This document shows, piece after piece, positions 7,614 through 16,751 of a stretch of DNA of 26,079 nucleotides. Numbering within the stretch: position 1 is the stretch's first letter; each line of letters begins with the position of its first letter. Under the pieces are notes generated by a model that was not told the DNA's origin, did not search any database, and saw nothing but the letters and a program-made list of their open reading frames with translations. A program made the translations under genes and the position numbers. The stretch comes from CAYURR01 sp964446745 (GTDB taxonomy: Bacteria; Bacillota; Clostridia; Lachnospirales; WQUN01), in NCBI GenBank assembly GCA_964446745.1, contig CAYURR010000020.1, positions 1 through 26,079 on the forward strand. Direction: 5' to 3'.

Positions 7614-10016
7614 ATGAAAAACAAAAGAAGGGATTCGTCCGGCTTGCTAGTAAAGCGATATGAAATCATATCACAACTAAACAAAAGCATGCGCTCGAAA
7701 GTCACCTTTGTAACCGCACCGATCGGTTACGGCAAAAGCACGGCAGTGAGAATGTGGGCTGATGCTATTTTGCATGACAACGCGAGCATACATACCATTT
7801 ACCCCGGTGGGATACAGCTACTGCTTGATATCCCATATAAATCCGAAACGCAAATCAAAATCCTCGAGGATATCCACGAATACAGCAACGATGAGCTCAA
7901 CCGGATTATCCACTATATCAAGGACAGCCCTATACAGCTTTCATTTCTACTTATCAGCCGAGGCGAATTGCCCCGTGACTTGAAGCCATACTCCGCAGTC
8001 AGACAGCTTAGCATTATCCAAACGGAGGCATTTGCTTTTGATGTTATGGAGGTCAATGAGCTTTTAGCACTTAACGATATAACCCTCGACGACAAGGCGG
8101 TCCGTGAAATGGTTGCATTGTCCGAAGGACATATTCTTGTTTTAAATACACTTGTTACCGCAATCATTGCAAACAAGAATGTCTGGGATAGGTCACTGTA
8201 CGACACCGCAATAGACCATGTATTTGCTGTGTTTGATACCGCGATTTGGAATAAGTGTGACAAGCGTCAGCGAGAGTTTATCGTCAAATGCTCGTTGTTT
8301 GATGTTTTACATATGGGGCTTATCACTGTTGTGACCGGGCAGGCCGACTCCAAATACATCATCAGTGACTTTATCCGAACGAACAGCTTTATCATTAAGC
8401 ATTCGAATGACAGCTACAGTATGCGTCCGCTGTTTAAGCGATATTTTCAATCTAAAGCGAAGGATTTGTTTTCGGAATCCCAGATCGCCGCGATACTCGC
8501 AAACGGTGGTCTGTGGTATAGGTCCAACGGCGATATACAAAACGCGCTGCATTACTATTTTCTGGCAAGGGATTATGAAAACGCTGTCCCCCTGCTCGTT
8601 GAAGTAGCCGAAGAACATGCCGGTGCAACGGAATACGACAAGCTAAAGACCTACTATACAGGCTTACCCATCGCTATGCTTGAGAAGAACCCTGTCTTGG
8701 TCGGTGCGGTGTGCATGATGCACTGTATCTATCTGCGATTGGATGAAAGTAAGGCATGGTATCAGAAATTGGTCGATCTAAAAAATGCCCTGCCTAAAAA
8801 CGATCCGCAATACAAAGTCTGCCGTGAGAAGCTGATGTATCTGGACATTGCCTTGCCGTGGCAGCATGGGCCTAAGGTTGCAAAGACTATTCTCAACACT
8901 GCCGTTCTCATGATGCAGGATAGACTTGTCATGCAAAATATGGCGGTCACTGGCAACCTACCCAGTTTCCTATTCGGTGGCAAGGACTTTAGCAAGTGGT
9001 CGACCCAAGCCCTACGTATGCGAGCGGTACTCAAGCCGGCATTGCATTTTGTGCTTGGGCGCTACGGCATAGGTTCTGCAGATATCGGAGTAGCTGAAAC
9101 ATATTATGAGCGCGGCGATTTAGGCATGGCATTGATAGAACTGACCAAGGGCATGAACGAACTGGAAAACAACGCGGCGGCAGAGAACTGGTTTGCAGGG
9201 TATACGCTTATGGCTCGGATAATGACGGCAAGCAGTCAGCTCGATGCCGTGCCGCCGATCTTGAAAAACATACGCACGAAAATGGAACACGACAACACAA
9301 GGTATCTGCTGCCAAATCTTGAATCTGTGTGCATACGCTTTGCGCTCTATCAAGGTGATACCGAGCAGATACTGGAATGGCTTGCAGAAAAATCACCTAA
9401 CGATTTAGATGATGTGAGCTTTATAGAACTGCATCGCATGCTGACAAAGGCGAAGGTCTATATCCTGAACGAGCAATACAACCACGCCTTGATCGTGCTG
9501 AAAAAATACGAACGTTTCTTTTTAGAGCTCAGTCGTACATATAACCTCATCGAGTGCAAGGTTTTACAGGCATTGGCGCTTGCCTATATTGATGAAGGCT
9601 ACGCGTTTGAAACGCTTTCGGAGGCCCTGTCCATTGCACGTAAATACAAATTTACCCGTGTGTTTGCGGACGAGTGCGGGCGCATGTACGAGTTGTTGAA
9701 CAGATACCACGCCCATGCACCACCGAAGGGCAAAGATGAGTATATGGAGGCGGTATTAAACGATACCAGGAAGATGGCGCTTGCCTACCCGAACTATCTG
9801 CGTTTACCGAGGACGGTCAACGAAAAGCTAACGAACACCGAGACAGAGGTGTTGCAACTATTGGCACAGGATAAGTCAAACAGCGAGATATGTACGTTTT
9901 TAAACATCTCCATCAACACCGTGAAAAGCCACACCAAGAGCATCTATACCAAGCTCGGCGTAAATTCTCGGGCAATGGCCGTAAAGGTGGCAAGGGAGAA
10001 TAAAATAAAACTATAA
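7614..10016 (+). CDS. Large ATP-binding LuxR-family regulator (MalT/LAL type)
   Basis: 800-residue signal-transduction ATPase with a C-terminal DNA-binding domain. Walker A is APIGYGKST (residues 35-43). The nucleotide-binding segment is followed by a winged-helix region and a long helical TPR-like middle (about 300-720, for example GDIQNALHYYFLARDYENAV and RGDLGMALIELTKGMNEL). The LuxR helix-turn-helix is at about 738-795, with LTNTETEVLQLLAQDKSNSE and NTVKSHTKSIYTKLGVNSRA. Length and order fit the MalT/LAL family, in which an inducer and ATP drive oligomerisation and promoter activation. The gene precedes four same-strand genes (YxjI-like, LemA, TPM, protease) with short gaps and is their likely regulator. 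The ligand cannot be deduced. Confidence 0.92.
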   Translation: MKNKRRDSSGLLVKRYEIISQLNKSMRSKVTFVTAPIGYGKSTAVRMWADAILHDNASIHTIYPGGIQLLLDIPYKSETQIKILEDIHEYSNDELNRIIHYIKDSPIQLSFLLISRGELPRDLKPYSAVRQLSIIQTEAFAFDVMEVNELLALNDITLDDKAVREMVALSEGHILVLNTLVTAIIANKNVWDRSLYDTAIDHVFAVFDTAIWNKCDKRQREFIVKCSLFDVLHMGLITVVTGQADSKYIISDFIRTNSFIIKHSNDSYSMRPLFKRYFQSKAKDLFSESQIAAILANGGLWYRSNGDIQNALHYYFLARDYENAVPLLVEVAEEHAGATEYDKLKTYYTGLPIAMLEKNPVLVGAVCMMHCIYLRLDESKAWYQKLVDLKNALPKNDPQYKVCREKLMYLDIALPWQHGPKVAKTILNTAVLMMQDRLVMQNMAVTGNLPSFLFGGKDFSKWSTQALRMRAVLKPALHFVLGRYGIGSADIGVAETYYERGDLGMALIELTKGMNELENNAAAENWFAGYTLMARIMTASSQLDAVPPILKNIRTKMEHDNTRYLLPNLESVCIRFALYQGDTEQILEWLAEKSPNDLDDVSFIELHRMLTKAKVYILNEQYNHALIVLKKYERFFLELSRTYNLIECKVLQALALAYIDEGYAFETLSEALSIARKYKFTRVFADECGRMYELLNRYHAHAPPKGKDEYMEAVLNDTRKMALAYPNYLRLPRTVNEKLTNTETEVLQLLAQDKSNSEICTFLNISINTVKSHTKSIYTKLGVNSRAMAVKVARENKIKL

Positions 10017-10029
10017 AAGGAGCGATCTT

Positions 10030-10506
10030 ATGAAACTGTTATTCAAGCAACGCGTGTTCTCGTTAATGGACAAAATGGACATCTTTGACGAACAGGAAAA
10101 TGTGATTTATACCGTCAAGGGCAAGTTTGCCTTGGGTAAAAAATTGGAGGTCTATGATGCCAAACAAAATCAGGTAGCGTTACTTAGGCAAAAGGTGATG
10201 TCACTTAAACCAACATTTGAGATCATCTTCGGCGATCAGTCTTTTGGTTCGGTGGTCAAGGAGTTTACTCTTTTAAAACCTGTATATACTCTAAAAAGCA
10301 AGGGCTGGCGGGTAGAGGGCAGCTTTATAGAATATGACTACAGCATTATAGGCCCGGACGGACCTGTGGCAAGCATAGAAAAATTGTTTGGCTTTGGCGA
10401 CACCTATGAGATTGATGTAGTCAATGACGAGGATGCACTGTTGGCGCTGATGGTAGTGATTGCTATCGATGCCGAAAAAGATAGTCGTACAAAGGACGAG
10501 GATTAA
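10030..10506 (+). CDS. YxjI/LURP-one-related family protein
   Basis: 158-residue soluble protein with the beta-rich pattern of the LURP-one/YxjI family: FKQRVFSLMDKMDIFDEQEN, VIYTVKGKFALGKKLEVYDA, then repeated strands, and a closing hydrophobic helix DALLALMVVIAIDAEKD. Members are structurally related to tubby C-terminal domains, and their function in bacteria is poorly known. The ribosome binding site is AAGGAG, and the gene begins 13 bases after the regulator stop, so it is probably co-transcribed. The context with LemA, TPM and protease genes suggests a membrane or envelope stress role, which is inference only. Confidence 0.8.
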   Translation: MKLLFKQRVFSLMDKMDIFDEQENVIYTVKGKFALGKKLEVYDAKQNQVALLRQKVMSLKPTFEIIFGDQSFGSVVKEFTLLKPVYTLKSKGWRVEGSFIEYDYSIIGPDGPVASIEKLFGFGDTYEIDVVNDEDALLALMVVIAIDAEKDSRTKDED

Positions 10507-10526
10507 AGGATCAGGAGGTACTATTT

Positions 10527-11096
10527 ATGAAAGATAAAAAGGGTTTACTGATTATCATAGCTGCAGTTGTGGTTATCGCGGTATTCGTGATCGGCAGCTA
10601 TAACGGTCTCGTCACGGGGCGGGAGGCGGTCTCTACCGCGCAATCAAACATCGACACGACGTTGCAGCGCAGAGTGGATCTGATACCAAACCTCATGGCC
10701 TCGGTAAAGAGCTTCGCCGCGCATGAGACAGAGGTGTTTGACAAGGTATTAGAGGCTCGCCAAAAGCTCATGAGCGCTGGAGGTATAGCTGAAAAGGCCG
10801 AGGCGGACGCGGGACTCACACGTGCGCTCGGTGGGCTCAATCTCGTTGTCGAAAACTATCCCGAGCTCAAAAGCAATACTACTTATGTATCGTTGATGGA
10901 TGAGCTCGCTGGCAGTGAAAATCGTATCGCGGTTGCAAGAAAAGACTATAACGACGCAGCGCAAAGCTACAACAACCGCATCATCCGTTTTCCGAGCAAT
11001 CTATTCGCATCGGCGTTCGGTTTTGAAAAGGTCGAGTATTTTAAGGCTTCTGAGGGCGCGGACACAGCGCCTGACCTGGAGGGCAAGCTGCCATGA
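10527..11096 (+). CDS. LemA family protein
   Basis: 189-residue membrane-anchored protein. An N-terminal hydrophobic segment (about residues 6-24) is followed by the LemA hallmark SYNGLVTGREAVSTAQSNID and TTLQRRVDLIPNLMASVKSF, then helical heptads (AARKDYNDAAQSYNNRI) ending in FPSNLFASAFGFEKVEYFKA, the conserved C-terminal family signature. LemA proteins form extracytoplasmic helical bundles of uncertain function, and they are frequently encoded beside TPM-domain proteins, as here. AGGAGG precedes ATG 10527. The stop overlaps the start of the next gene (ATGA), which indicates translational coupling. Confidence 0.95.
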   Translation: MKDKKGLLIIIAAVVVIAVFVIGSYNGLVTGREAVSTAQSNIDTTLQRRVDLIPNLMASVKSFAAHETEVFDKVLEARQKLMSAGGIAEKAEADAGLTRALGGLNLVVENYPELKSNTTYVSLMDELAGSENRIAVARKDYNDAAQSYNNRIIRFPSNLFASAFGFEKVEYFKASEGADTAPDLEGKLP

Positions 11097-11965
11097 TGTC
11101 AGACATAAAAAAAATATCTGCAGCCATAATCATAGCGGTGCAGATATTCGCGGCAGTACTGGTATACGCGGCAGCACCGGAGCCAACGGATGATTTTTAT
11201 GTAAACGACTACGCGGGTGTGCTGTCGCAAGAAACAGAAGACATCATCTTAAAGCAGTCGACTGAGCTCTACGAGAAAACCGGTACGCAAATAGTGGTGC
11301 TAACGGTTAAAACATTGGACGGCAAGAGCATTGAAGAATATAGCCTCGAAACGGCAAGGGCATGGGGCATAGGCACAGCAGGTAAGGATAACGGTGTATT
11401 GATTTTACTGGCGACGGGCGACAGAAAAGTACGTATAGAGGTGGGCTACGGGCTTGAGGGTTGCATAAACGACGCAAAGGCAGGCCGCATGATCGACACC
11501 TACGCCACCTCTCGTTACAGGCGCGGTGATTATTCATATGGCACCGAAACCCTGTATAAAGCCGTGCTAAATGCAGTCCGTCAGGAATACGGCCTCGAAA
11601 CGATCCCTGGCGCACCGGTATACAGCGACGATATACCACTGCCCGATTTCGAGACCGGGTTGTTTATAGTACTAATGCTGCTCGGGACAGTAGTGCTGCT
11701 CGGTACGGGTATATGGCTGCTGGTACTCGCCGGAGCGGTGCTCATTTATCTGGTGCTGCGTCTCACAGACAAGGCTAAAAACACCCACCGCGCCAGGGAT
11801 TTTTTACCGGATCTAAAAACCTGTCTCAATCCGTTTAAAGTGTTGTTTTTCCTGTTCTTTCTAGGTCGTAGGTATGGCCGCAGAGGATCAGGGAACGGCC
11901 GAGGCCCAAGCAATCATGGTAGAGGGGGCGGTTTTGGCGGCGGCGGTGCATCGCGTGGCTTTTAA
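11093..11965 (+). CDS. TPM-domain membrane protein (YgcG/Psb32-like)
   Basis: 290-residue secreted or membrane protein. It has an N-terminal signal or anchor (residues 8-28), then a TPM domain (about 33-165) with FYVNDYAGVLSQETEDIIL, TGTQIVVLTVKTLDGKSIEE, KDNGVLILLATGDRKVRIEV and GYGLEGCINDAKAGRMID. One or two membrane helices follow (187-222 and near 249-257). The tail is basic and glycine-rich (GRGGGFGGGGASRGF), typical of this bacterial subfamily. The ATG overlaps the LemA stop, and GGAGGG lies nine bases upstream; ATG 11096 is an alternative. LemA plus TPM pairs are common, but their biochemical role is not settled. Confidence 0.92.
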   Translation: MMSDIKKISAAIIIAVQIFAAVLVYAAAPEPTDDFYVNDYAGVLSQETEDIILKQSTELYEKTGTQIVVLTVKTLDGKSIEEYSLETARAWGIGTAGKDNGVLILLATGDRKVRIEVGYGLEGCINDAKAGRMIDTYATSRYRRGDYSYGTETLYKAVLNAVRQEYGLETIPGAPVYSDDIPLPDFETGLFIVLMLLGTVVLLGTGIWLLVLAGAVLIYLVLRLTDKAKNTHRARDFLPDLKTCLNPFKVLFFLFFLGRRYGRRGSGNGRGPSNHGRGGGFGGGGASRGF

Positions 11966-11992
11966 ATATATTTATAGAGAAGGAGAATGAAC

Positions 11993-13198
11993 ATGGCAAA
12001 AGCAAACAGGTATTATTTCAAAGCGGCTGTAAGCCTTGTATTAACATTAGTAATGGCCATGAGCATGTCTGTATCGGCATTTGCGTCGGCAGCCACGGAT
12101 AGGGTCAAGCAGCAATACGGCTTTTCGGTACAGATCGGCGATACGTCTATGTTCACCGAGGATTTTGCAATCAAGCTCATAGACAAATCCTTTGAAAAGC
12201 TGCCGAAGGGCTTTGTAAAGGCATTAACCGAACAGGAACGCATAATCTCTGAATACAACAACATCATCATCTTTACAAAGTCCGAACCTGGGGATGGAGA
12301 CAGCCTCGGTTACATAACATCCGATGAAAACGGAGATTATTACATAAAAATACTGACCACTGAAGACACCGGTACACTGACACATGAGTTCGGACATTAT
12401 TTTTCGAATTACCTGACGGAAACGTTAGGCAGGGATACCGAAAAGCAGTGGACGGCATTAAACGGCGGCGAGTCATATGTCGGCGAAGGCTGGGAGGATC
12501 TGGAAGAATTGACCGGAAACGCAGCAAAGACCTTTGTGACCACATACGCCGCATCGGAGTTTGTAGAGGATTTCGGTGAGGTTTTCCGCGTGATGTATTA
12601 CAACACGAGTGAGCTGCAACCGTTTTTGGCTGACGCATCCAGCCCTATCGCGAAAAAGGTTGACTTCATGAAAAAGCTCGTAGCCGACACCGTAAAGGAA
12701 CTCGATCCCACGGCGAAAACTACAACCACGGCGACCGATTCACCCGCAGTGACCGTTCCATCCACTTCTGCCACAGCAGAGGCAAAACCCGCGTCAGCGA
12801 CGGTCTTGATCGATGGCAAGCAGGTGAAATTTGAGGCCTACAACATTGAGGGTTCAAACTATTTTAAGCTCAGGGATGTGGCAATGGCTCTCGCGGGCAC
12901 CGAGGTCGAGTATTCGGTGGGCTACGATAATGCGACGTCATCGATAACGATCGGCTTTGAGGATGCATATAAGCCTGTGGGTGGCGAGTTGAGCGTTTCT
13001 ACAAAATCCACGACCAAAAAAGCCACGCTGTCAAATGCCAAGGTTATAGTAGACGGTGAAAGCGAGCAGTTCACCGCGTACAACATCGACGGCAACAATT
13101 ATTTCAAGATAAGGGAGCTCGCAGAGTGCATCGACTTTGCGATCGGATATGACCAGAAAACCAATACCGTAACAATAGATACCACGAGGGGTTTTTAA
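11993..13198 (+). CDS. Secreted zinc metalloprotease with tandem copper-amine-oxidase-like repeats
   Basis: 401-residue exported protein. The signal peptide covers residues 1 to about 33, with likely cleavage near AFASA. A peptidase-like domain contains HEFGH (131-135), a HExxH zinc site, with Glu192 or Glu196 in FVEDFGEVFRV as candidate third ligand, the gluzincin pattern seen in ATLF-like peptidases. A Thr/Ser/Pro/Ala linker (241-267) leads to two C-terminal repeats (about 268-322 and 347-396), each with V.VDG....F.AYNI.G.NYFK.R, the copper amine oxidase N-terminal-like domain often found on clostridial surface proteins. ATG 11993 lies seven bases after AAGGAG; ATG 11987 is only one base from it. 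It is the last gene of the LuxR-LemA-TPM set. The substrate is unknown. Confidence 0.85.
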   Translation: MAKANRYYFKAAVSLVLTLVMAMSMSVSAFASAATDRVKQQYGFSVQIGDTSMFTEDFAIKLIDKSFEKLPKGFVKALTEQERIISEYNNIIIFTKSEPGDGDSLGYITSDENGDYYIKILTTEDTGTLTHEFGHYFSNYLTETLGRDTEKQWTALNGGESYVGEGWEDLEELTGNAAKTFVTTYAASEFVEDFGEVFRVMYYNTSELQPFLADASSPIAKKVDFMKKLVADTVKELDPTAKTTTTATDSPAVTVPSTSATAEAKPASATVLIDGKQVKFEAYNIEGSNYFKLRDVAMALAGTEVEYSVGYDNATSSITIGFEDAYKPVGGELSVSTKSTTKKATLSNAKVIVDGESEQFTAYNIDGNNYFKIRELAECIDFAIGYDQKTNTVTIDTTRGF

Positions 13199-16100
13199 TC
13201 ATACTGCAGAATGAAAAGAGGCAGGGCTGTCTACAGAATGTGTAGGTAGCTTACTATCTGGTGCTTTAGAGATGGAAGGCTCATTAGGGATAGCGATATT
13301 CTCATAATCTGTAATTTTTTCAGTGCTTACCCCATAAAGAGCAACTCCGTGGTTATTGCCTGTTTTGGAACGTATTAATTCAACAGAATATCTTCCAGCA
13401 TCACAATCAATCAAGAACCCGGGAATACCCCCTTCCACAAAAGTAGATTCGAGCGAGCCCAATACCATTTCATTGGTATTGCCATAGTACTGTTTATTGT
13501 TTAATGCAATTTGCCCTGTGGAAGCACTCAATTTATCTGAATTACTTTTATTGCTAAAAATCCTGTCAGCAGTTGTGCTTTGCCAATCAACTTCGCCGGT
13601 TTCAGATTTTGCAATAAGTATCTTTGTCTTTGTATTAAAGATATTTACGTTGCCGCTTTGGGATTCTGCCTGCAGTGCAGAGCAATTCAAACCATCCACA
13701 CTGACATTACCGCTTTCTGATATAAAGCACAAGACGTTCTGTTCTTCGTTTTTGGGAATTGTCACATAAATTGTAGATGAATAGATGGCATCCGGCTTTA
13801 GTTCAGTTTTTCGTTTGAAAGTAATTTCTCTTTTCTTTGATGTTGTATGAATTCCGTCAGTAAAGGTATAGCTGTCCTTGCTTGCTTCATCTGCCTCTAT
13901 TTTAAAGCTATCTCCGCCTGTTTTGACTACGATGTTTTCAGAAGCAACCTTTACGTTACAGCGAGGTACAGCGCCTAAGTCCCATGTTGTTTTGGCGCTG
14001 TCATTTGCTAAGGCAAAAGTTTCGCCGGCTTCAAAACCTCCGGCATATGAAAATCCGTCTATGAGTGAAAAAGTTGGTTGTAAAACCCCACTTGTGTTTA
14101 TTGTATCTTTGGAATTATTGGGTGCTTTTAAATCAGCTCGTGTTGCTATAGTACCAATAATTTCTAACTGTGCATTTTTCAAAGGGCTGATAGTATCGTT
14201 AAGAAGAAAATGGTATTTCCCAGCTTTCAAAGTGATTAATTTTATTTCATCTACTTTTTTGCCCGAAGGGTAATTTGCTTGATAAACAAATTCTGCAGGT
14301 TTCCCATTTGTATCATATACCTTTTGGTCATAGAGGTAATATCCATCTAACAGTGGTTGAATGATAAAGCGTATTTTACCATCTGAAGCAGACACCTTTG
14401 TAGAAATCTGAATTGTTGTATCATTTTCTAATACAAAGGTGTTGCTGTTTCGATAAGCGATAGCATAAGAAAATTTGTCCATAATCGCAAAAATAGGTAA
14501 GTTAAGCTGTTTGTTATCTAAAAACAAGCTTACATCACTATACTCTTTTGGAGCCGTAAAGCACATCAAGTAATAACCGTCATTGGTTGCCAATTTGCTA
14601 TCGCTGTATAGATTGATTACTATCTTGCTGCCATTAACACTCATTTCCCACGGGTAACGACCGCCCCCATTGTAGTAGATATAGGTAATGAATTGATTTG
14701 CATATTCGGTTCTGTAGATATAAGCTCCTTGTTTATTATCACATTGTGTAAGCCATTCCTTTATGGAATCATTTTCAATGTCATGTGCTATTTCATCATA
14801 TGGATTTATCCAGCCATTTACAGAATCTTTCACTTTATCTTTGGTCAAATCCTTGGCGATAATTCCATAACTATCCAGAATCTGTGTAGCATCCATAGTT
14901 AGAGCAGAATTTTCTTTTTTAGGAGCGGTTGAAGGTGTAACTTCCAGCTTTAACTCGGGAGTAGTATTTTCTATATCCAGCAAATAATTTGCAATTTCTT
15001 GTTTAAGTTTCCGTATTTTAACTACCTTACCATTATTATCCTTAACGGCTTCTAAATATAGTGTGCTGTTTGTCTTACTATCGTGGTAACACAAGTCAAA
15101 GACATATGCCATACCTTCTTCTTTATATGATTTAAACTCAACAAAGAGCTTTACTCTTTCGCCGTTATAGTAAACAACATCTTGTGAGGGATTATAAATA
15201 ACACCAAAGCCTTTATACCGTTCAAAATTTTGCTTTAAGCTGTCTGCCCGACTGATATTTGATTGTTTTTGATTATCATTACCTGCCGCATAAGCTCCTG
15301 TAACAGCGAAACCGCACATAAAAACCAATGTCAACATAAGTGATACGCATCTTACGAATACAGACTTTTTCTTAAAATTCATGATAGAATCCAACCTCTC
15401 TTTCATAAGCTCCCTACCCTCATTAAGAGATAAAGACGCAATCTGCTGATTGTATTTACCAATTGCTAATACATTCAGCAATGTATCCCCATAAGCCTTT
15501 TGTTCCTTTGGATTTAGTGTTCTTATGGAAGCTTCATCACAGGAAAGCTCACAAGCACGGTTAATCTCGCGTCCCATTAAATACACAAGCGGATTAAACC
15601 AGTGCAAACAGATGGTTAGCTGCACAAGCCACTTGTAAAGCATATCCAGTCGTTTGTAATGCATTAGTTCGTGCAAAATGGTATTTTTAAAATCCTCTTC
15701 TGACAGTTCAGCTGTAGGCAGAATTATGCAAGGATTAAGAAATCCGATAAGAATGGGTGATGAAATTAAGCTGTCGGTATACAATCCTACAGTGCGTTTG
15801 ATTTTTAACTGCTCGGAGAGTTTACCTAACAGCTCCAAATGCTCTATGTCGGACACTTCGACTCGTCCGGCTTTAATATAGCAGATAAAGCTCTGGTAAA
15901 TCGTTATTTTACGAACGAATAAAATTAGAGCAACAATAATCCAGATTAGCCAAGCATAAATTAGTAATACTGAACAAACGTCACCAATCTGCTGTTCCAA
16001 GGATTTCATTTGTACTTCGGTTACGATACTGTTGGTGGTATAGTCATTACTCTCTTTTGGTGGAAGAAGGTTGTCGTTATTGTAATTGGTAGTGATACTG

Positions 16101-16366
16101 TCACTATCAGGCAAGCCTTCAATATCCATTTCCTGTTGTGGCGTTTGGGTAGCGATTCTGTTTTCTAAGTTACCTAAAAAACTACTCCAAATATTTACCT
16201 CCAAAGAAAAAGGCAAAAGCAACCGAGCGATAACGATGAGCCATATGTAATATTGCCAGCCTTTACTAAGCTTGTGCCTTACAATTGGCTTACAAAGATA
16301 CAGAATGAGAATAAAAATTGAGCCTGAAAGGGAAAGCCACTGGGCGGTAATAAGAAAGTCGTTCAT
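13199..16366 (-). CDS. blaR1: BlaR1/MecR1-type M56 metallopeptidase sensor with a giant extracellular region
   Basis: 1055-residue transmembrane antirepressor. The N-terminal half has four membrane segments (about 7-25, 38-53, 129-151, 338-358) and the M56 protease site HELMH (232-236), followed by NPLVYLMGREINRACELSCD with the downstream Glu. The family role is cleavage of the BlaI-type repressor after an outside signal. The outside part (about 360-1055) does not look like the usual penicillin-binding sensor. It begins GFGVIYNPSQDVVYYNGERV, has a YYNGGGRYPWEMSVNGSKIV segment, a duplicated FSYA...TF.L.ND motif (628-650 and 768-790), and a beta-helix-like SESGNVSV/SQSGNVNI/SETGEVDW stretch (883-953). 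The start overlaps the blaI stop (ATGA). Its stop abuts the stop of the protease gene on the other strand. Confidence 0.9.
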   Translation of the reverse strand: MNDFLITAQWLSLSGSIFILILYLCKPIVRHKLSKGWQYYIWLIVIARLLLPFSLEVNIWSSFLGNLENRIATQTPQQEMDIEGLPDSDSITTNYNNDNLLPPKESNDYTTNSIVTEVQMKSLEQQIGDVCSVLLIYAWLIWIIVALILFVRKITIYQSFICYIKAGRVEVSDIEHLELLGKLSEQLKIKRTVGLYTDSLISSPILIGFLNPCIILPTAELSEEDFKNTILHELMHYKRLDMLYKWLVQLTICLHWFNPLVYLMGREINRACELSCDEASIRTLNPKEQKAYGDTLLNVLAIGKYNQQIASLSLNEGRELMKERLDSIMNFKKKSVFVRCVSLMLTLVFMCGFAVTGAYAAGNDNQKQSNISRADSLKQNFERYKGFGVIYNPSQDVVYYNGERVKLFVEFKSYKEEGMAYVFDLCYHDSKTNSTLYLEAVKDNNGKVVKIRKLKQEIANYLLDIENTTPELKLEVTPSTAPKKENSALTMDATQILDSYGIIAKDLTKDKVKDSVNGWINPYDEIAHDIENDSIKEWLTQCDNKQGAYIYRTEYANQFITYIYYNGGGRYPWEMSVNGSKIVINLYSDSKLATNDGYYLMCFTAPKEYSDVSLFLDNKQLNLPIFAIMDKFSYAIAYRNSNTFVLENDTTIQISTKVSASDGKIRFIIQPLLDGYYLYDQKVYDTNGKPAEFVYQANYPSGKKVDEIKLITLKAGKYHFLLNDTISPLKNAQLEIIGTIATRADLKAPNNSKDTINTSGVLQPTFSLIDGFSYAGGFEAGETFALANDSAKTTWDLGAVPRCNVKVASENIVVKTGGDSFKIEADEASKDSYTFTDGIHTTSKKREITFKRKTELKPDAIYSSTIYVTIPKNEEQNVLCFISESGNVSVDGLNCSALQAESQSGNVNIFNTKTKILIAKSETGEVDWQSTTADRIFSNKSNSDKLSASTGQIALNNKQYYGNTNEMVLGSLESTFVEGGIPGFLIDCDAGRYSVELIRSKTGNNHGVALYGVSTEKITDYENIAIPNEPSISKAPDSKLPTHSVDSPASFHSAV

Positions 16367-16737
16367 CGTTTATCTACACCACCTTCCCAATGTTTCTTTA
16401 GCGCCTCATAATCCTCAGCGGAGAGAAGCTCTTTTTGTATTAGCGTTGACACAAGCCCTTTCGCATTACCCTCATAGATTTTTTCAAGGAAGTTTTGCGT
16501 CTGTACCGTTTGAAATTCTGCTTCCGATACGATTGCTGTGTAGGTATTGCGATTTCCAATTTTTTTGCTTTGCAGCAAACCTTTCTCAATTAGGCGCAAT
16601 AGCAATGTAATAATCGTGTTCTTAGTCCAGCTATTGCCTTTTGATTCTAAGCCGGCTACTATTTCTGCATATAAAGCATTTCCACCGTTGCTCCAAATAA
16701 TTTTCATCAATTCCAGTTCATAATTTGAAATTTGCAT
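16363..16737 (-). CDS. blaI: BlaI/MecI-family transcriptional repressor
   Basis: 124-residue winged-helix repressor. The N-terminus ISNYELELMKIIWSNGGNAL, followed by WTKNTIITLLLRLIEKGLLQ and KKIGNRNTYTAIVSEAEFQ, is the standard BlaI DNA-binding domain (1-75). The C-terminal helical dimerisation tail carries the region normally cut by BlaR1. It is co-transcribed with blaR1 through a four-base ATGA overlap. The -10 of its own promoter sits between two dyads of a 53-base operator (16752-16804), so it is very probably autoregulated. No beta-lactamase or penicillin-binding-protein gene lies next to it, so its targets may be elsewhere or it may control only its own operon. Confidence 0.95.
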   Translation of the reverse strand: MQISNYELELMKIIWSNGGNALYAEIVAGLESKGNSWTKNTIITLLLRLIEKGLLQSKKIGNRNTYTAIVSEAEFQTVQTQNFLEKIYEGNAKGLVSTLIQKELLSAEDYEALKKHWEGGVDKR

Positions 16738-16751
16738 GATTCACAACCCCA

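Noticed and set aside
11941..11965. Glycine-rich tail as a low-complexity or frameshift artefact
   Set aside because: GRGGGFGGGG tails are normal for TPM-domain membrane proteins, and the frame is intact.
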